A DNA stretch of 64,000 bases, taken from Ligustrum vulgare. Its lineage: Eukaryota; Streptophyta; Magnoliopsida; Lamiales; Oleaceae. The translations under genes and the position numbers were made by a program. The notes under the pieces are model-generated. The model made no database searches and was not told the DNA's origin. It was given only the letters and a program-made list of their open reading frames with translations. Positions 22,179 to 32,382 of the stretch are shown here, in pieces; position 1 is the first letter of the stretch; every line of letters starts with the position of its first letter. Location: assembly GCA_963555705.1 (NCBI GenBank), contig OY743184.1, positions 19,767,859 to 19,831,858 on the forward strand. Direction: 5' to 3'.

Positions 22179-23650
22179 TTTGATCTTAAAATCTGAGCAT
22201 GATTGTAGTGGAGATTTTCGACTGCAAATTGGGGGTTTGGCTTTTTTGAATTTTTAAACAACTAAGTGCTTATTTGATAGTGTATTTAAGGACTTATATG
22301 AATGTACTATGAAATGTGTAGATAATAAGTAGATAATAAACTATGGATCTTATGAATGTTTAAAAAAAGGTATATTGATCAGCTTAAAAATTATAATGCT
22401 TAAGGCTCTGTTTGTTTAAAGTTGTGTTTAAAATATTTTTTTTTTATGTTTTCGAGATAAAATATGTGGTTAAAAAATGAAAAGAAATATGTGTATTGTT
22501 AAAAAATGATTTGGAAAATTATGTTGTTTAAAAACATGTTTGTCAAACAGAGGTTGAGGGACTATTCAGCGGCTTTAGTTGCATTAAATGTATTTTATTT
22601 GTGTTTTTTTAAGTAAAATATGTAGTTAAAAATTGAAGAAAAAATGTGTGGTTAAAAGTTGGTTTGATAAATTGTGTAATTTAAATCTGGATTTAAAATG
22701 GGTAATCATGAGCTAACCAAACACAGTTTGTTAAAAGTTTTGTATTTAAAATATGTTTTTTTTATATTTTCTAAGTAAAATATGTGATTAAAAAGTAAAG
22801 AGAGAAAATATATCTGATAAAAAAAATGGTTTAAAAAATTTTGTTGTTAAAAACATTTTTAAAAATATCTTTGCCAAAAATAGACTTTATTCATAATAAA
22901 ACATGTCAAGGGTTCAAGTACTATAGTTATTCTCTTGGAACTTGTACCATTTAACAAACTTGTGTTTGGTAAATAGATTTATAATATGTCCAATTTTTAA
23001 TACAACTTTTAATCACACATATTTTTTATCTTCAATTTTTAACCTTTTATTCACCTTGAGATCTGTAAAAATCAGTGATTATAATCACTTTAAAGCCTCC
23101 GAATAGTGGCCAGATTGAATATCATGTTAAATATTCTGGTATTATAAAATCTCAACATTTTAAGAATAAGTACAATTTCATGTGTAGAGATTATAATAAA
23201 ATTTTTAAAAAGGAAAAAAAAGGTCAATACAAATAATAATTTGATTTCGAATTAGAATTAGAATATATGTGCTTGCTCAATATTATTCTGATGTTACCAA
23301 AAATGGTGATACACCACCTAAATTGGCAATGGAAAGAGCAAGACCCCTGACAAAGCAACCTAGTACCAGAGCAAAGGTAGTTAGGTATGGCCTCGTTGCC
23401 AATCAATAAAGATAGAAAATACATATGTATGGTACGTGATCGTGTTGTGAATTTGTATATGAAAAATGAAAATCAACAGTAACGGTGGTGGCGGAGGGTC
23501 CCCTAGCTACTGATGGGTGGAGTTTGTAGGTTAGAAGTTAGCCGTCTGGATTGGCTTTTGTGTGGAATGAATATTTTTGTGAACTGATAGATTTTTGGAT
23601 TAAAATTAGATGTCATTTCGATACATATTTATTAAAGGTTTTGAAAAGTT
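22179..23650. other. Gene-free AT-rich stretch with MITE relics
   Basis: I see no gene. Three related relics lie here (about 22405-22552, 22560-22727, 22728-22870), each with TATTTTA(A)GTAAAATATG(T)GGTTAAAAA-like cores and, in the first, ends CTCTGTTTG / CAAACAGAG. They resemble the small elements at 7549, 37483 and 43980. From about 22900 to 23650 nothing is recognisable. Confidence 0.4.
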
Positions 23651-23666
23651 TGGAACTGAACTCTCT

Positions 23667-23670
<4 letters not shown>

Positions 23671-23711
<41 letters not shown>
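23671..23711. repeat. (GA)n microsatellite
   Basis: An almost pure GA run. The open frame spanning it (23551-23928) is low complexity and not supported as a gene. Confidence 0.9.
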
Positions 23712-23716
<5 letters not shown>

Positions 23717-24063
23717 CTCTCTTGTACCTCCTTGGAAGGTTTCTTCTAGCCCTTCATAGGCGGCCAAAGTCTAGTGGTGCAATGGCATCTTCAGTTTCTC
23801 CTCTAGGGAGGTTTTCTTCTCTGGCCCTTCATAAGCGATCGGAGTTTGGTGGAAGGAGATGTGTTGGGCTAATAGGTGGTAGAACGATGGCGAAGAGAGG
23901 GGTTTGCAGAAGCACTTGCAGACGGTAATTTGCGGAGGGAAGTTAAAAGCAGATATGGTGGATGGATTTTTCTGGCAATTGACTGAGGTAAGGAACTAGT
24001 GGAGGAGCTGGTACTAGATTAGGCGATGGGTTTGGAGATGAAATATGTGGTTTGGGTGTGTGT

Positions 24064-24506
24064 GACAGACTTAGGGACACGATAAAACGGTTTGTCGACT
24101 CTAGCCGTTTATGCTCGATTCGAAAAAAGTTCGGGCTTAGCTTGGCTCGTGGCTTGAGATTTCGAGCATAGGTTTTTTTTGAGAGACGGACTTTGACAAG
24201 TCCACTCAAAAAGCTCGATGAGAGCTTGAGCCATGAAATTCGGCCACGAGCTCGGTTTAACTTATTGTATATATACATTTTCAATAAAAAAAATTATGAA
24301 TTTTTGTTATAAAAATAAAAAAATTAAAAGTTCGGGACTTAACTCGGCTTGGCTCGGAAAAGCTTGATCTTAAAGCTCGAGCTGAGAGTTATTTTTGGGA
24401 CAAGCTTTGGCTCGGTTCGAGCTAAAAAAAGTTCGACCCCTAAAAGCTAGAGTCTTGATCTTCAGCTCAAGAGTCGACTCGATTCGTTGACATCCCTAGC
24501 CAGACT
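24064..24506. mobile_element. Non-autonomous hAT-like element with 8-bp TSD
   Basis: The element is 24072-24498 (427 bp), beginning TAGGGACACGA and ending TTGACATCCCTA, so the outer TAGGGA / TCCCTA is inverted. It is flanked by GACAGACT (24064-24071) and GCCAGACT (24499-24506), an 8-bp duplication matching at 7 of 8 bases, the hAT size. The interior is rich in CTCG/CGAG words (GGCTCGG, AGCTCGAGCT), common in this class. No coding sequence. Confidence 0.65.
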
Positions 24507-26333
24507 TAAACCCTAGCCATGGCTTTGAACGTTTGAAGAAAGAGAAGAGGCTATGATATGGACTGTTGAAAAGGGCTTGGAAGACAATGGCTGATAGAGT
24601 CTTTGTTTTGTTCTTATTTGTCGCTATCTAAGGTTCTCGGCTTGGTGGGCGAACATGAGACCTCCCTGCTACAAACCTTAGAAAGAGGAAATGGAGAAAG
24701 AAGGGGAAAAATCGAATGCGCAAAGATCGAGGATGGTGGTGGAGTCACTAAAATGGATAATAGAATCCTTAATCATGCCTAGAAAGCATCAGGCTATCAA
24801 GGGAATCGGGTTGTCCTCAATTCTCGACCTCACGACGCAACTTACAAGTCATAAGAGGAATCCAAGCCCCAACACAAAGAGCCCATCCACTATGCAGATT
24901 ATCAGTGTGGTCACCGTCTGAAGGTCCACCGCACTAGGAAGAAGATCTCCGTTCACAATCCATTCTCAGTTCTAGTAAAAGCACTTCGGTGTAGATGTCC
25001 ATACATCCAAGGACTAACTCGAGCCAAAAGTTGTCAATGATGAGTTAGGAAATTACGCAGCTTTGGAGAAAAGAATAGAGTTATACGAAAGGTGATAAGG
25101 AATGAGCTCTCGGGTGAGGAAGACAATGAGAAGTAAAATGTTGTACTTTCGACAGAGTATTGCACATGATGAGCCCAATTCCTCAAAGGTATAACGTTGC
25201 TACACTTGAAGCTCGAAATGAAGCACCAGACTATGATGATATTCTGCCTAATACAAAATTCTATTTTTGCTATAGTGTAATGGCTTATCGTTTTCTTCTT
25301 GTTTCGTGTTCTATGGTTTTAGGTTAGTGATGAAAAATTGGTTGAAAAGAAGCAGCAGAAGTGACACGTGTAGCTTATTCCCTCCAAATGGGGAGTCCGG
25401 TTACCCACATCACTGTCTATGTTGCTCATATTTGAATAGATTGATGTACCGATTGTGTTAAGTTGTACTATTGTATGTACTTTATAACAATTTACTTATT
25501 GAATGAAATTATAGATTTTCAAAAAAAAAGTTTGGAACTTTCATGTATATTACCATTTTTAATTAATATTAATATTAATATTAATAAAAGGATAAAGACT
25601 ATTTTACTCTTTTAAAATTGATTCAATTAGATCAACGCCAACTTTTGGTTAACTAACGAATGTTTGGATGATAATCGACAGCCTTTCACGGCATGAGTTT
25701 GAAATGTTTGAATCAAACATTGCTACAAATCAAGTCTTTACATAAAACCACACATTTTTTAAAGATTTGGAACTTTCAACTATAAATATCCATCAAAATA
25801 ATTAAAATCTTCTTTTGTCTTAGTAGAAGAGTGATGATATTTTTATTATCACTAACAGTAAAGAAAGTTCTCTCTTACAATGACAAAAAAAAAAAATAAC
25901 CAACTTGGGGCTCCGGACTAGGTGAGGAAGAAGAGGAACTGTGAGCGGAGTCGGACTTTGACTGTCGCCGGTCAGAGCTCCGAGTCGGCACTCGGCGATG
26001 CAGGGATGGTGGTCAGCAGGAACGGGCGATGGCGGTTTCAGGTTCACACTTTTTTGTTGAAGGGTTTCAGAATCAGACGTCTTGCTTTGGACAGCGGTTC
26101 TTCTTCAGCTTGAAAGTTGTTTAAATTAATTTTTTTTTCATTGGGCTGACCTGGGGTAACTCAAAAGTCCAGCACGGTCCATGGCCAGTGCTAGGCGTGG
26201 GCTGGCTCCGCCCCTGCCTACATAGATAACCAGAAGCGGTCCATGGCCAGCGCTAGGCGTGGGCTGTCTACATAGATAACCATAAGTCTTTCTTTACCAT
26301 CCCGACATCGCCTCTCACTGCCCCCTCATCTTT
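24507..26333. other. Unassigned stretch between hAT-like element and retrotransposon
   Basis: No gene is identified. Around 25150-25260 one + frame reads MSPIPQRYNVATLEARNEAP and a few further residues, which looks faintly coding but matches nothing I recognise. Near 26130-26290 the sequence ends like a transposon (GGCTGGCTCCGCCCCTG, the reverse complement of a common CAGGGGCGGAGCCAG terminus), and a 25-30 bp block GGTCCATGGCCAG(T/C)GCTAGG occurs twice (26175, 26237), each followed by CTACATAGATAACCA. Confidence 0.35.
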
Positions 26334-26338
26334 CTTCC

Positions 26339-27013
26339 TGATGCTGTAAAAAATCCTAACCTTGACGTGTCAAGATCTGATGATACTTGATTGCTGGAAA
26401 AGATCAATGAATTCGCCTTGGTTGACCTGCAAAAAAGGCGAGGAGGATTCTCCCCGTCGCCCCTCTGGCGTGAGAATTAGTTTTCTGGAAAAAGGTAGAA
26501 AGAGAATATTTAACTGGAAAACGTAGAGAATAATGAATGAATATATGAGATCAAATGAGCAGTATTTATATGGCTGAAAAAACCCATAACTTCCTTTAAA
26601 TAAGGAAGGAGTCATTTTGCAATAAACTTACATTTTAAGAAGAATTCTAAACTTATAGGGATTCGGTTTCCTTTTTGTAAAGTGTTTCCTTATGGATCGC
26701 GCATTGCCTTGAGGCTCAAGAATATGGCCCATTAATGAGGCCCATTGTCGAAAGAGCTTATGAAGCCTGCCTGCACAGCCCATAAGCTGGGAAGAGTCGA
26801 CCTCACCTTTAAGCGTCAACTCGAACCAATAGATCGGGATTCACCCGACCTATGTGAGACCGAGCGTGACGTTAAACCTCAGCCCGGTATTGCTGAGTAG
26901 CAGTAAGTCGGTACAGTACCGACCATACTATAGTCGGGGCAACCCGGGAAAATGAAGAACAAGGTCCAAAGAGGTCGGGTCATGGAATTAATGTAGGAAA
27001 ATAATACCAATCA
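26339..27013 (-). repeat. 3' LTR of the Tat-type element
   Basis: 675 bp, equal in length to the copy at 36589-37263. TG...CA ends. It is at the 3' side in the element's own orientation because gag lies next to the other LTR. Confidence 0.92.
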
Positions 27014-27243
27014 TTGGCTCCCGTGAGTCAGAGATCGGGACAAGATTTTGAGCGCATGACTGCTGGAGAAATGCAGGATTCTTTGTACCTGAGCCTCATG
27101 AAAATATACCAGTACGAGGTGGGGCTGGAGCAAGGGGTTGAGCACCTCATAAGCGCGGCACTGTAGGTAGTGGTCGGGTTACACCGTGCTCATGGATTTC
27201 CTTTTAAGGGAGAATTTTTCTAACTTTTTATCTCGACCTGCAG

Positions 27244-27681
27244 ATGCTCAGCATTACCCGGGGCGTTTCTCTCCAAAGCATAGAACGGGGTGAAACGGCA
27301 AGCCAGCTAGTCCACTCCGTTCAGTACGAGGCGACTCGAGCTGCAAATGTGGAGGAAGCCCTGGCGAAGACCCGAGCTGAGCTAGAAGCAATGGCCAAAG
27401 AGCGCGGGCAAGCCCGGGAAGAAAGTGCTCGTTTGGCTGAAGAATTAAAGAGGGTTCATGAGAGGGAACTCCAAGCCGAGGTTTCTGCAGTAGAGGCTTT
27501 CAAGGGGTCAAGAGAGTACAAGCTCGCCCTTCGCAATTATGCCCTTGAGTCATATACTCAAGCCATTAAGCAAGCTCGAGCTTGGTGCCTGCTGGATTCT
27601 CCCGACCTTGATACAAGCCCGCTGGCAGACTTCCCCCTTGGCGCGGATGAACTTGACCTCACCCCTTTTGAGGAAGAATAG
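27244..27681 (+). CDS. Antisense accessory ORF of the Tat-type element
   Basis: A 145-codon frame on the strand opposite to gag-pol lies between integrase and the 3' LTR. Residues about 25-85 form an Ala/Glu/Lys/Arg-rich coiled coil (EEALAKTRAELEAMAKERGQ). The C-terminus is acidic (LGADELDLTPFEEE) and preceded by YKLALRNYALESYTQAIKQA. Its GC-rich, bias-free composition differs from the AT-rich surroundings. Antisense ORFs at this place are known for Tat-lineage elements, with unknown function. A short + frame at 27056-27166 ends just before GTAGGTAGT, and CTGCAG directly precedes the ATG at 27244, so a spliced upstream exon is possible, although the simplest join is out of frame. Confidence 0.6.
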   Translation: MLSITRGVSLQSIERGETASQLVHSVQYEATRAANVEEALAKTRAELEAMAKERGQAREESARLAEELKRVHERELQAEVSAVEAFKGSREYKLALRNYALESYTQAIKQARAWCLLDSPDLDTSPLADFPLGADELDLTPFEEE

Positions 27682-28125
27682 GACGGCGAAGGCGACGAGG
27701 ATGTGGAGAACGGGAGTGATCCCAAACCTGATACCTAACCCCTTCCCTCTTTATGTTTTGAAAACATGTACTAAACCCGGGGTATGCCCCGGGGTCTACC
27801 TGTAAACTTGATTCTGATGAATGAACTTGCATATTTCCTTTCTGTTTTCTTCCCCTTTACTTGTGCTCTCCTTTTTTTTTACAAGTTGATTACCGTTTTG
27901 AGTACAAAAATCGTACTTATAGGGCTACACAGATCGGGTTCAGACAAGCTTCCAATTTAATAATCAAATTCATAATTGATAGTAATTACAAAGACCGGGC
28001 GTGGCCAACCTTAAAGGTCCATGAAGTCGTACCCATAACTTGATGAATTGGAGGTAGATTTTTATGAGGGTCGGGCAATTCCGAATTCAAGAAGTAAGGT
28101 CGCGTTAACCTGACCTTTAATCATT
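27682..28125 (-). other. 3' region of the Tat-type element between accessory ORF and tandem repeat
   Basis: No coding sequence is recognised. The frame at 27861-28043 is short and unsupported. The region belongs to the long untranslated part typical of this lineage. Confidence 0.45.
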
Positions 28126-28520
28126 GTGAATTACTTGTTGGAAATAATTTGTAAAGTCTTACCATGAGACATCGTAAATTATTTGATGGAAAATAATTTG
28201 TAACGTCTTACCATGATACCTTGTAATTTATTCGTGGAAGAATAATTTGTAAAGTTTTACCATGAGACATTGTAAATTATTTGATGCAAAATAATTTGTA
28301 ACGTCTTGCCATGAGACCTTGTAAATTATTCGTGGAAGAATAATTTGTAAAGTCTTACCATGAGACATTATAAATTATTTGATGGAAAATAATTTGTAAC
28401 GTCTTATCATGAGACCTTATAAATTATTCGTGAAAGAATAATTTATAAAGTCTTACCATGAGACATTGTAAATTATTCGATGGGAATAACTTGTAAAGTC
28501 ATGTGAATGACCTTGCAAGT
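28126..28520. repeat. 49-bp tandem repeat with 98-bp two-step order
   Basis: The word (A)CCATGAGAC or a close variant starts at 28161, 28210, 28259, 28308, 28357, 28406 and 28455, exactly 49 bp apart each time. Two variants alternate: one contains TTATTTGATGGAAAATAATT with GTAACGTCT, the other TTATTCGTGGAAGAATAATT with GTAAAGTCT, so the true period is 98 bp. The array lies in the untranslated 3' region of the Tat-type element. Retrotransposons of this lineage are a known source of satellite DNA. Confidence 0.88.
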
Positions 28521-28970
28521 TACTTCAAAATCTGATATTTTTAGTGTTCATTCTTTGGAAGAAGTACTTTTATTGAGGGGGACTGAATGATGGGTCTCGT
28601 TAAAACCTTACCCAGAAAAACCCAATGGGAAAAAATCTGGATAAGGAAAAAGAGTACCTGTCCTTGACGCTGAAAGAAAGAACAATGGGCATGCAGACCC
28701 GACCTTAACAATCATTGATGGACGTGCAAGTCCGAAAGTAAAAAGATAAAAAAGGGGCGCGCATGCCCGACTTCTTTATGACTAAATGACTTGATATCAG
28801 CAGAGACATGACTACTTATAGTATGACTTCAAATTCTCTGCATTTCATGGCCGAGGAAGAGGTTTTGAATCCATTGTACGGAGGCTGTATGAGCCCTTTC
28901 CCACCTTTCGGATGAATTCATAGGGTCCTTCCCAAATAGGCCCAAGTTTCCCTGGTTGATGACCGGCAGC
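28521..28970 (-). other. Retrotransposon spacer between tandem repeat and integrase
   Basis: It contains a block reading, on the + strand, GGTCTCGTTAAAACCTTACC and CCCAGAAAAACCCAATGGG, which recurs in plant Tat-type 3' regions. No open frame is supported. Confidence 0.4.
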
Positions 28971-29787
28971 CTAACTGCGGCGAAGGACAAGATCTCCCAT
29001 TCTGAATTCCCTCTTCTTTACTCGGATGTTGAACTTCTTAGACATGGCTTGTCGGTAAGCTTCTATTCTTAATGATGCATTTTCCCTTACTTCTTCCAAA
29101 AGATCCAGACTTTCTCTCTCTCCCTCGATATGGTCGGGTGATCCTGTGGCCATAGCACGGAAGCTCGGAATTGTTACTTCCACTGGGACAACGGCCTCCA
29201 TTCCGAAGGCAAGCATGAACGGGGTCTCCCATGTTGCAGTTTTGAAAGTGGTTCGGTTGGTCCAAAGTAATTCTGGGAGGAGATCGGGCCAATCTCCTTT
29301 GGCACTGTCCAGGCGAGTCCTCAAATCTTGTAAGATGAGCCTGTTTGTAACTTCAGCTAACCCATTACTCTGCGGGTGCGAAACGAAAGTCAATCTGTGT
29401 TCTATTCCCAGGTTCCTGCAGAATTACTTGTTGGCACTCAAATTGACGCCCGTTATCTATTATTAATGTCTTAGGAAGACCAAAACGACAGACTATTGAT
29501 TTCCACACAAACGCTTCCAACTTTTGTTCTGTGATCACGGCTAGCGGTTCGGCTTCTACCCACTTAGTGAAGTATTCTACAGCGACTGCCAAGAACTTAA
29601 CCTGACCCCGGGCTATGGGAAAAGGTCCAAGTATGTCGATTCCCCATTGAGCGAAAGGATATGGGCACATAATCGAGGATAGCTCTTCCGCAGGTTGATG
29701 TAACCGGGCTGCGAATCTTTGGCACTTGTCACAAGCTTTTACGTAATTGAGCGTGTCCTTCTTCATGGTTGGCCAATAGTACCCATA
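28971..29787 (-). pseudogene. Integrase (Tat-type), frameshifted
   Basis: In frame with the preceding segment after the stop: CDKCQRFAARLHQP completes the zinc-binding HHCC region. The core has WGIDILGPFPIARGQVKFLA (first catalytic Asp) and IIDNGRQF (second Asp). The frame is lost near 29410 and continues in another frame as FVSHPQSNGLAEVTNR, which carries the catalytic Glu, followed by FGMEAVVPVEVTIPS and a basic C-terminus with FRMGDLVLRR. Integrase would insert the cDNA; this copy cannot. Confidence 0.88.
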
Positions 29788-31077
29788 TCATATCAACTTC
29801 AATACTAGGGCTCTCGCCCCCTGGTGTCCCCCACAGATTCCTTCATGAACCTCGGCTATAGCAAGGGCTGCTTCTTTCGGAGTTAGGCATCGTAGGTAAG
29901 GAAGTGTGAAGCTTCGATGGAACAAAGTATTCTGCAGCAAGGTATACCTCGGGGCCCTTGCTTTGATTTTTCTTGTCTCTTCTTTGTCATCTAGCAACTT
30001 TCCTGACGTTAGGTATTCAATTATAGGATCCATCCAACTAGGCTCTTGCTCTGAAATATCCATAACCTCGGGTTGTTGTGGAATACTAGGCTCATGAAGA
30101 GTTCGTACGAACACGGTCCTTTCCAAATGATCTAGATTGGAAAAAGTAAGTCTTGATAAAGTATCTGCCTTGTGATTGGCGGATCTCGGAATTTTGTCTA
30201 CGCAGCAAGATTTGAACTTTCTTTGCAAGTCCAAGACCATCATCCTATAAGATGACATTTTCTCATCTTTTGCTTCAAAAGTTCTGTTTACCTGTTCTAC
30301 CACCAATTTTGAATCACTCAGGACCTTGACATGCTCGACCCCTAGATGTTGAGCTGCTTGAAGTCCAGCAATTACGGCCTCATACTCTGCATCATTATTA
30401 GTTGCTGGGAAGTCAAACCGTATTGCACACTGAATTTCCATTGTGCCATCATCTTTCTTTAGTATGATTCTAGCCCCTGAGCCCGCGGCATTCGATGCTC
30501 CATCCACTTGCAAGGTCCATGTGACCTCTTCCCTGTCATGACCTGTTGGCCCTTGAGGTCTTGGGGCGAGTTCGGCGACGAAGTCAGCCAAGACCTGCGC
30601 TTTGATGGAAGGTCGAGGTTTGAACTCGATGTCATATTCTCCAAGCTCGATTGACCACTTGAGTAGACTGCCAGATACATCTGGTTTTTGCAAGATTTGC
30701 TTCAAGGGCTGATTTGTGAGGACGGTTATGGCATGGGCTTGAAAGTATGGTCTTAACTTTCTGGCTGCTATAACCAAGGCAAGTGGGAGCTGCTCTGCCA
30801 ATGTATATCGGGTTTCTGCATCTAACATCATCTTGCTAACGTAATATACCGGTTTTTGAGCCTTCTCTTCCTCTTTAACCAAAACGGTGCTCACAACATG
30901 ATCAGACACTGCTAGATACAAGAACAAATCGTCCTCAGGATTTGGTTTTACCAATATTGGAGGAGTACCCAAATATTCTTTCAACTTCCTGAAGGAGACC
31001 TCGCATTCCTCCTCCCATCTGAAGTCTTTGTTTCCTACAAGAGTTTTGAAAAAGGGAAAACATTTGTCCGCTGCTGA
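29788..31077 (-). pseudogene. RT thumb/connection, RNase H and second (archaeal-type) RNase H
   Basis: The outer element resumes at 31077 with SAADKCFPFFKTL. A degenerate RNase H follows (LFLYLAVSDHVVSTVL, no catalytic Asp in the usual first position; KPVYYVSKMM; ETRYTLAEQ). A second RNase H spans about 30525-30120: LQVDGASNAAGSGARIIL, ATNNDAEYEAVIAGL, VLSDSKLVVEQV and IPRSANHKADTLSRL, keeping the D..E..D..D set. This duplicate archaeal-like RNase H is characteristic of Tat elements. The histidine-rich start of integrase (HEGICGGHQGARAL) follows, and a TGA at 29788-29790 closes the frame. Confidence 0.88.
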
Positions 31078-31978
31078 TGTGATCCGGACCAGGTATCGAA
31101 GGGCGAAGTCGAGCCATCGACAATATGATAGTGATCTACGTGCAAAACGGAGCAAGTTCCGTGTTGGAGTCGAGCCGAGAAGGCGAAAGGATCGAGCCGA
31201 GGCAGGAAATCAAACAATAAGGCAAAAACAGGCAGAACACTCTTTACGGCCGTAAAGATATTCCTCACGGCCGTAAAAATGAAATTAAAATTGATCACGG
31301 CCGTAACATATTGATCACGACCGTAACACATGATTGGAATTTGAGGCAGAATATTCGTTACGGCCGTAAACTGGATATTCACGGCCGTAATTCAAGATTT
31401 TCCAGATTTTCCGGATTTCTCAATTAATTTATTTCCTTTTATTATTTTTGGTTATTTTCCTAGTTTAGAATTTTAGTATAATTAGAATTCTATTTTGAGT
31501 AAATTAGATGCTAGGTTATTTTGCTTATTTATACGCTTTTTCAATTCATTGTAAAAACAGTTAAGATTGATTTTGAAATTAATATAGTTGAAAGAGTTTT
31601 CTCCAATTGAAAGGTTGAGGAGTCCCTTTTGTATTCTTCAAGAACAAATCCGACCTATCAAATATTGTGGAAATATTTGTGGTGTTGTACTTATTAAATA
31701 TTCGCGAGAGTATTTGTGGCGTGTCCGATTAGAAGCTTATCAAGGAAATTGACAAGTCCTTGTGGTGTTTCGAAAACCTTGGATCTCGATTCCGCATCGT
31801 CAATTTCTTGCGTCGTGAATCTTGGGTCAATGTCCTATCGTCAATCTATCTTTTAATTTCTGTTCAATTATTCGTGTTCTTGTTATTTTTCGTGTCAGAT
31901 CTGATCTAGATCTTTCATAGGATTTTAAATATCGTTATTCTGCGTGTTCGACGAGATTCCCCGACCGGGATCGCGTCA
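31078..31978 (+). repeat. 5' LTR of the nested element
   Basis: 901 bp with TG...CA ends, followed after two bases by the initiator-methionine primer site. A TATA-like TTATTTATACG lies near 31527. The block 31240-31395 contains six copies of the palindrome TTACGGCCGTAA or close variants. Confidence 0.82.
31240..31395. repeat. Cluster of ACGGCCGT palindromes in the LTR
   Basis: (T)TACGGCCGTAA or TCACGGCCGTAA occurs at about 31248, 31264, 31296, 31358 and 31379, plus one changed copy (CACGACCGTAAC, about 31316). Spacing is irregular (16-42 bp). Each is a self-complementary 10-12 bp site, possibly a protein-binding site upstream of the LTR promoter. Confidence 0.75.
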
Positions 31979-32382
31979 TTTGGTATCAGAGCTTGGATCT
32001 ATTTCAGATTCTTGCGTTTCTTGATTTTCTTGATTTTTTTCGTGTTCTTCGCGTTCTTCGTGTCAATCATAAATTTTTCCAGTTTGATCCATAAGAGTCA
32101 GTCCCAAAAATTCAAAAGTGTTTTTCTTCTTCGTTTCTCGTCCAAACCCAATTCCGTTTTTTCGGCCATACTCGTAGTCAAATTCTCAGGCAGATTAAAA
32201 AAACAAAAAAAATTTCGAATTTTCCGAGAATTTTCTAATTTTTTTTTACCTTTCGTATCTTCCATAAATTCCTTGATTGTTGATCATTGGTTTGTTCTTG
32301 GGTGAAATTTGAAGGGATTGAGTGTGATACACGAGTGAAAATAAACACGAGAGGAATTTTTGTTTGTCTTTGAAAGCTAACC

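Noticed and set aside
23551..23928. 125-codon + frame
   Set aside because: It is driven by a GA microsatellite (Arg-Glu repeats); the flanks show no conserved domain.
25820..26113. Overlapping frames on both strands (75 and 63 codons)
   Set aside because: Short, no recognised domain, no splice or promoter context; left unassigned.
28126..28520. Regularly spaced 49-bp repeats resembling a CRISPR array
   Set aside because: The repeats are directly adjacent with no unique spacers, lie inside a plant retrotransposon and alternate between two variants. This is a tandem repeat.
29146..29466. 106-codon + frame antisense to integrase
   Set aside because: It is a shadow of the integrase coding strand; unlike the ORF at 27244 it overlaps pol directly and has no distinctive features.
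32012..32305. 97-codon Phe/Ser-rich + frame
   Set aside because: It is in the untranslated leader between the primer site and gag of the nested retrotransposon; hydrophobic low-complexity composition from TTC/TTT repeats.
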